From: Nitrospira sp. | GTDB lineage: Bacteria; Nitrospirota; Nitrospiria; Nitrospirales; Nitrospiraceae | Direction: 5' to 3' | Length of the DNA: 9,874 bases | Assembly: GCA_029858925.1 (NCBI GenBank) | Contig: JAOUEB010000022.1 | Span: forward strand, 1 to 9,874 | Shown: positions 6,298 to 9,874 of the stretch, piece after piece | Layout: each line of letters begins with the position of its first letter | Numbering within the stretch: the first letter of the stretch is position 1 | Made by a program: the position numbers and the translations under genes | The notes under the pieces: generated by a model | Seen by the model: only the letters and a program-made list of their open reading frames with translations | Told to the model about the DNA's origin: nothing | Database searches by the model: none

Positions 6298-6412
6298 GTT
6301 CCTCGTATCTCGTGAAGCGTATCTCGCAAGCAAAGAAGGGGCACGCTCAATTTCCGTCCTGCGCTTCACGAGATACGAGCGACGAAGAGCAGAACAACGA
6401 GCAGGGACTCAC
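6298..6412. repeat. Inverted heptanucleotide-mosaic repeat with 18-bp perfect arms
   Basis: Second copy of the 7-nt mosaic, between the bamD and ccdA stops. Plus-strand words start at 6298 (GTTCCTC), 6305 (GTATCTC), 6312 (GTGAAGC), 6319 (GTATCTC) and 6326 (GCAAGCA). The right half is inverted: on the minus strand GTGAGTC (6412-6406), CCTGCTC (6405-6399), GTTGTTC (6398-6392), one extra base, GCTCTTC (6390-6384), GTCGCTC (6383-6377), GTATCTC (6376-6370) and GTGAAGC (6369-6363). Arms 6302-6319 and 6362-6379 are a perfect 18-bp inverted repeat around a 42-base loop. The 17-mer CGTATCTCGTGAAGCGT is identical at 4029-4045 and 6304-6320. Either transcript could fold it into a strong hairpin, so it may also act as a bidirectional terminator or 3'-end stabiliser. 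Confidence 0.85.
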
Positions 6413-6457
6413 AAGCAGCTGAAGAGATTATGAAAAGCAGAGACTAGTGGCAAGAAA

Positions 6458-7204
6458 CTACTGCCCTAGATACCATCCAATGCCATACCGCTCCAGGAAA
6501 CTCGTCACGATGGTGAGGGAATTGGCATAGATCATCACGCCGACGATGACCAGCAGGACTCCGCTCACCGTCGACACGCCCCACAGATACACCCGCACTT
6601 CTTTGAAATAAGCCAGGAATCGGTCTACGCCCAATGCCGTGAGGAAGAGCGGCAGGCCCAGCCCCAACGAATAGGCCGTCAAGAGCACGACCCCGCTTAT
6701 GAGGGAGTCCGTCGTACTGGCGTACAGGAGGATCGACCCCAACACCGGCCCTACGCAAGGGGTCCAGCCCGCGGCAAACGCCACGCCGATCAGGAACGAT
6801 CCCAGATATCCGGCCGGCCGGCTGCGGAATTGAAAGCGATGCTCCATTTTCAAGAAATTTAGATTCAGGATGCCGAGCAGGTAGAGCCCGAACAGCACGA
6901 TCAAGACACCGCCGACGCGGCGGATGTGGTCCTGATAGGTAATGAGGACTTGTCCCAGGAGGCTGGCCGACGCCCCAAACGCAATGAAGACCGAGGAGAA
7001 CCCGGCGATGAACAGCAGCGAGTTCAGCACGATCGCCTTCTTGAATTTCACCCGTTCCGAGGCATCCGTCAGCTGTTCGACCGAGAGACCCGTGATGTAG
7101 GAAATGTAGGACGGCACCAGCGGAAGCACACAAGGGGACACGAACGAAAGCAGGCCGGCTGAAAACGCGGCAATCAGCGAAATCTGGGGAATCGATTGCG
7201 TCAT
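6458..7204 (-). CDS. ccdA: CcdA-type cytochrome c biogenesis / thiol-disulfide transmembrane protein
   Basis: 248-aa inner-membrane protein of the CcdA/DsbD-beta family. It carries reducing equivalents from cytoplasmic thioredoxin across the membrane to periplasmic thioredoxin-like partners, keeping apocytochrome c heme-site cysteines reduced. Six hydrophobic segments are visible (about 8-32, 58-82, 97-117, 133-160, 168-192, 205-227). The two redox cysteines sit in the family motifs SPCVLPLVPSY (Cys25) and GWTPCVGPVLG (Cys150), each followed by Pro-containing helix breaks as expected. Length fits stand-alone CcdA (about 235-250) and excludes full DsbD, which has extra periplasmic domains. It starts two bases after the tlpA-like stop and has no clear ribosome site, so it is probably translationally coupled as the second gene of that operon. 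No system II ResB/CcsA genes are in view, so its exact client is inferred. Confidence 0.93.
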   Translation of the reverse strand: MTQSIPQISLIAAFSAGLLSFVSPCVLPLVPSYISYITGLSVEQLTDASERVKFKKAIVLNSLLFIAGFSSVFIAFGASASLLGQVLITYQDHIRRVGGVLIVLFGLYLLGILNLNFLKMEHRFQFRSRPAGYLGSFLIGVAFAAGWTPCVGPVLGSILLYASTTDSLISGVVLLTAYSLGLGLPLFLTALGVDRFLAYFKEVRVYLWGVSTVSGVLLVIVGVMIYANSLTIVTSFLERYGIGWYLGQ

Positions 7205-7206
7205 GA

Positions 7207-7776
7207 TTACGACTTCATGAGCGTCTGGATCAACTCGCGGGCCTCCGGCGAGCCCCAGTCGCGGGCGCCGAAGATCTTCTTTCGAATCACTCCTTGGCGG
7301 TCGACCATGAAGGTGAGGGGAAGCGATCGCGCGCCATAGATAAGACCCACACGATATTCCGCGTCATGAAGAATGGGAAACGTAAACCCCATCTCCTGCT
7401 GAAACGGGCGAGTCACCGCGACGCCTTGAGCGTCCGTGGAGATGGCAAGGATCTCGAACTCCCTGCGAGGAAACGTCCGATACAGTTGCTCCATCGCCGG
7501 CATCTCAACCCTGCAGGGTCCGCACCAGGTGGCCCAGAAATTCAGCAAGACGACTTTGCCGCGAAGTTGAGACAGGCTTATCATATTGCCGGCAAGATCG
7601 CGCAAGTGGAAGTTCGGCGCCTCGTCGCCGACCTTCACCATCGTCAGATTCCGTTCAACTGCCTGGGCCTGCGGAAACAGCGATTCGGCTTCAGCTGATA
7701 CCGATAGGAAAACACCGAGCCCGGGCTGAGCAGCCATCAGCCCTATGAGTAGCCATATAGACGGCAACAATTTCAT
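7207..7776 (-). CDS. TlpA/ResA-type periplasmic thiol-disulfide oxidoreductase
   Basis: 189-aa secreted thioredoxin-fold protein. A signal peptide (KLLPSIWLLIGLMAA, then an Ala-rich region ending SAEA about residue 30) exports it, or anchors it if uncleaved. The AhpC/TSA-Redoxin-like domain starts at VGDEAPNFHLRDLAG, with active site WATWCGPC (Cys85, Cys88), and cis-Pro153 in SLPLTFMVDRQG. Such proteins reduce apocytochrome c or other periplasmic disulfides using electrons from CcdA, whose gene follows immediately. The start was set at the ATG at 7776 because it gives a clean signal peptide; an in-frame TTG at 7806 adds ten polar residues and has AAGGA only one base away, too close to use. 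ResA, TlpA and CcmG (DsbE) are hard to separate by eye; the partner gene fits the first two. Both active-site cysteines are present. Confidence 0.92.
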   Translation of the reverse strand: MKLLPSIWLLIGLMAAQPGLGVFLSVSAEAESLFPQAQAVERNLTMVKVGDEAPNFHLRDLAGNMISLSQLRGKVVLLNFWATWCGPCRVEMPAMEQLYRTFPRREFEILAISTDAQGVAVTRPFQQEMGFTFPILHDAEYRVGLIYGARSLPLTFMVDRQGVIRKKIFGARDWGSPEARELIQTLMKS

Positions 7777-7824
7777 GAACAGGTCCCAGTGCGATGTTGG
7801 GCTCAATTCCTTTACAACCGTGGC

Positions 7825-7854
7825 ATCTTACAAACGCTCCGAAAGAGGTGTCAA
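7825..7854 (-). promoter_or_regulatory. Sigma70-type promoter of the tlpA-ccdA operon
   Basis: On the minus strand a perfect -35 TTGACA (7854-7849) is followed after 18 bases by TAAGAT (7830-7825, four of six to TATAAT). Transcription would start near 7818, leaving a leader of about 42 bases before the ATG at 7776. It lies back to back with the metK promoter. Confidence 0.6.
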
Positions 7855-7897
7855 GGAAGCGACCTTGCGCCCGCATCGCCCCCACGTTGGATGGTGA

Positions 7898-7926
7898 TAG
7901 ACAAAACCAACCGTCTCCTTTAGAAT
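7898..7926 (+). promoter_or_regulatory. Sigma70-type promoter of metK
   Basis: TAGACA (7898-7903, five of six to TTGACA) and TAGAAT (7921-7926, five of six to TATAAT) are separated by exactly 17 bases. The expected start near 7933 gives an untranslated leader of about 87 bases before the metK ATG. The leader can form a small hairpin (GCG 7986-7988 and GTT 7991-7993 pairing with AAC 7998-8000 and CGC 8001-8003) just upstream of the ribosome site AGAGGG. I see no match to a known SAM riboswitch consensus in it. Confidence 0.65.
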
Positions 7927-8019
7927 CTGACGACTCTCGTGACAACCGGTCGCTTGGGTCTTGTCAATTTCCTCCTGACTAACTGGCGGAGTTCGATAAC
8001 CGCAACCTAGAGGGATCGT

Positions 8020-9168
8020 ATGAGAAATAACTATTTGTTTACTTCGGAATCAGTCACGGAAGGGCATCCGGACAAGATCGCGGACCAGATCTCCGATGGA
8101 ATTTTGGATGCGCTGATCGCCCAAGATAAATACTCCCGCGTCGCCTGCGAAACCATCTTGACGACCGGCATCGCCTTCGTCGCCGGGGAAATCTCCACGA
8201 AAGCCTATGTCGAGATCCCCGACATCATCCGCGACGTCATCAAGGACGTGGGATACGCCGACGCCTCCTGGGGCTTCGACTATCACACCTGCTCCGTTTT
8301 GACCGCCATCCACCAGCAATCCGGCGACATCGCCATGGGCGTCGATTCCGGAGGAGCCGGCGACCAAGGATTGATGTTCGGTTATGCCACGAACGAAACC
8401 GACGAGTTGATGCCGATGCCGATCGTCTTGGCGCACCGATTGACCAAACGCCTGGCCGAAGTGCGAAAAAAGGGCATCCTCCCCTGGGTACGCCCAGACG
8501 GCAAGTCCCAAGTGACCATCGAATACAAAAACGGCAAACCGGTACGTATCGACACGATTGTCGTCTCCACTCAGCACAGTCCGGACGTCACGACGAAGCA
8601 AATCGAGCGCGACATCATGGAGAAGGTCATCAAGCCCATGATGCCGAAGCGCCTCTACGATCCCACGAGCGTCAAGCACCACATCAATCCGACCGGCCGA
8701 TTCGTCGTCGGCGGGCCGATGGGCGATACCGGTTTGACCGGCCGAAAAATCATCGTGGACACCTACGGCGGACACGGCAGCCACGGCGGCGGAGCATTCT
8801 CAGGCAAGGACCCCACGAAGGTGGATCGCTCCGCCTCCTACATGGCCCGCTACATTGCGAAGAACCTCGTCGCCGCCGGCTTGGCCGACAAATGCGAAGT
8901 GCAGCTGGCCTACGCGATCGGCGTGGCCGACCCGGTGTCCGTGCTCGTCGATACCAAGGACACGGAAAAGGTCTCCGTCGAGAACCTCGACAAACTCGTG
9001 CGCAAACATTTCCCGATGACGCCGCGCGGCATCATCGATCACCTGAAGCTCCGCCGGCCGATCTTCCGCAAGACCGCGTCCTACGGGCACTTCGGGCGCA
9101 ACGAACCGGAGTTCACCTGGGAAAAGACCGACAAAGTCAAGGCCCTGCGCAAAGACGCGGGCCTGTAG
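8020..9168 (+). CDS. metK: S-adenosylmethionine synthetase (methionine adenosyltransferase)
   Basis: 382-aa cytoplasmic enzyme making S-adenosylmethionine from ATP and methionine, releasing phosphate and pyrophosphate; normally a tetramer of two active dimers. Length matches E. coli MetK (384). Family signatures are intact: N-terminal [17 protein letters not shown] (His16, Asp18), the ATP-site hexapeptide GAGDQG (113-118), the Gly-rich loop [19 protein letters not shown] (256-274) with the Lys/Asp pair for phosphates, and [10 protein letters not shown]. The ATG at 8020 follows AGAGGG (8009-8014) with five bases between, giving the expected N-terminus. Its own promoter lies upstream and a terminator-like hairpin follows. 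The next gene, ahcY, acts in the same methyl cycle, so the pair probably belongs to one metabolic unit. Codon choice is notably C-ending, as expected for a highly expressed gene. Very secure assignment. Confidence 0.98.
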   Translation: MRNNYLFTSESVTEGHPDKIADQISDGILDALIAQDKYSRVACETILTTGIAFVAGEISTKAYVEIPDIIRDVIKDVGYADASWGFDYHTCSVLTAIHQQSGDIAMGVDSGGAGDQGLMFGYATNETDELMPMPIVLAHRLTKRLAEVRKKGILPWVRPDGKSQVTIEYKNGKPVRIDTIVVSTQHSPDVTTKQIERDIMEKVIKPMMPKRLYDPTSVKHHINPTGRFVVGGPMGDTGLTGRKIIVDTYGGHGSHGGGAFSGKDPTKVDRSASYMARYIAKNLVAAGLADKCEVQLAYAIGVADPVSVLVDTKDTEKVSVENLDKLVRKHFPMTPRGIIDHLKLRRPIFRKTASYGHFGRNEPEFTWEKTDKVKALRKDAGL

Positions 9169-9174
9169 ACCGTG

Positions 9175-9193
9175 TAGCCTGAGGTCAAGGCTA
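9175..9193 (+). other. Small hairpin with possible pseudoknot in metK-ahcY spacer
   Basis: TAGCCT (9175-9180) pairs with AGGCTA (9188-9193) around a seven-base loop. The loop contains GGTC (9183-9186), which is complementary to GACC (9168-9171) just upstream, so an H-type pseudoknot is possible. It precedes the terminator-like hairpin by seven bases. This is a structural reading only; it does not match the SAH riboswitch consensus as I know it. Confidence 0.3.
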
Positions 9194-9200
9194 AACCGAA

Positions 9201-9232
9201 GGGGGACGGGTTCCAAACCCGCCCCCCCTTTT
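9201..9232 (+). terminator. Rho-independent terminator-like hairpin after metK
   Basis: GGGGG (9201-9205) and CGGGTT (9207-9212) pair with AACCCG (9216-9221) and CCCCC (9223-9227), with one A/C mismatch and a three-base loop, followed by TTTT (9229-9232). This very GC-rich stem plus a short U run fits an intrinsic terminator for metK. Because the next same-strand gene belongs to the same pathway, it could instead be a partial terminator or attenuator controlling read-through into ahcY. Confidence 0.7.
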
Positions 9233-9271
9233 CATGCCCCTGATTGGCCAGTGACGATTGACAAGTTTTAG

Positions 9272-9874
<603 letters not shown>

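Noticed and set aside
4029..6412. CRISPR array or insertion sequence
   Set aside because: Units are 7 bases with no unique spacers, no transposase is present, and no target-site duplication is visible around the elements.
6038..6433. 131-aa plus-strand frame running through the repeat
   Set aside because: It overlaps bamD in another frame and then translates the repeat; no start site or domain supports it.
7777..7806. Upstream TTG start of the TlpA-like gene at 7806
   Set aside because: Its AAGGA is one base from the TTG, and the added polar residues would precede and weaken the signal peptide that begins at 7776.
7933..8019. Known SAM riboswitch in the metK leader
   Set aside because: No kink-turn, multi-helix junction or other consensus core could be found in the 87 bases, only short isolated pairings.
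8050..8784. 244-aa open frame on the minus strand
   Set aside because: Antisense shadow of metK caused by its C-ending codons.

Overview
This is ordinary-looking bacterial chromosome of moderately high GC, with eight complete genes and one partial gene, all housekeeping or signalling types. The protein set (PhoB/PhoR-like pair, stand-alone KAS III, BamD lipoprotein, CcdA with a TlpA-type thioredoxin, MetK followed by an AhcY with the NRYGTGQS signature) and the general style suggest a Gram-negative Nitrospira-like bacterium (phylum Nitrospirota). That placement is inference from resemblance only; the outer-membrane genes at least make a diderm certain enough.

Layout: a lipoprotein with C-terminal TPRs (minus, 16-1194) is divergent from a response regulator / sensor histidine kinase operon (plus, 1433-4022). 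The kinase converges on fabH (minus, 4241-5233), which is divergent from bamD (plus, 5373-6293). bamD converges on a tlpA-ccdA operon (minus, 7776-6458), which is divergent from metK (plus, 8020-9168). metK is followed by a terminator-like hairpin and the 5' part of ahcY (plus, 9284 to the window edge). Good sigma70-type promoters can be read for fabH, tlpA and metK, all in divergent spacers.

Functions fall into four groups: envelope assembly (TPR lipoprotein, BamD), fatty-acid initiation (FabH), periplasmic thiol redox that probably serves cytochrome c maturation (CcdA feeds electrons from the cytoplasm to the TlpA-like protein), and the activated-methyl cycle (MetK makes SAM; AhcY hydrolyses the SAH left after methyl transfer).

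The most unusual content is non-coding. Both convergent junctions (4029-4230 and 6298-6412), and less clearly the lipoprotein/response-regulator spacer (1333-1396), are filled with degenerate repeats of strict 7-nt period, in which words usually begin with G. At the two convergent sites the same words (GTATCTC, GTGAAGC, GTCGTTC) occur in shuffled order and in inverted halves, giving an 18-bp perfect inverted repeat at one site and a nested palindrome of about 200 bp at the other. This looks like a dispersed family of palindromic heptanucleotide-mosaic repeats. Other points worth checking are an 8-codon Pro-Pro-Pro micro-ORF bridging the regulator stop and kinase start, and a pseudoknot-capable hairpin plus terminator between metK and ahcY.
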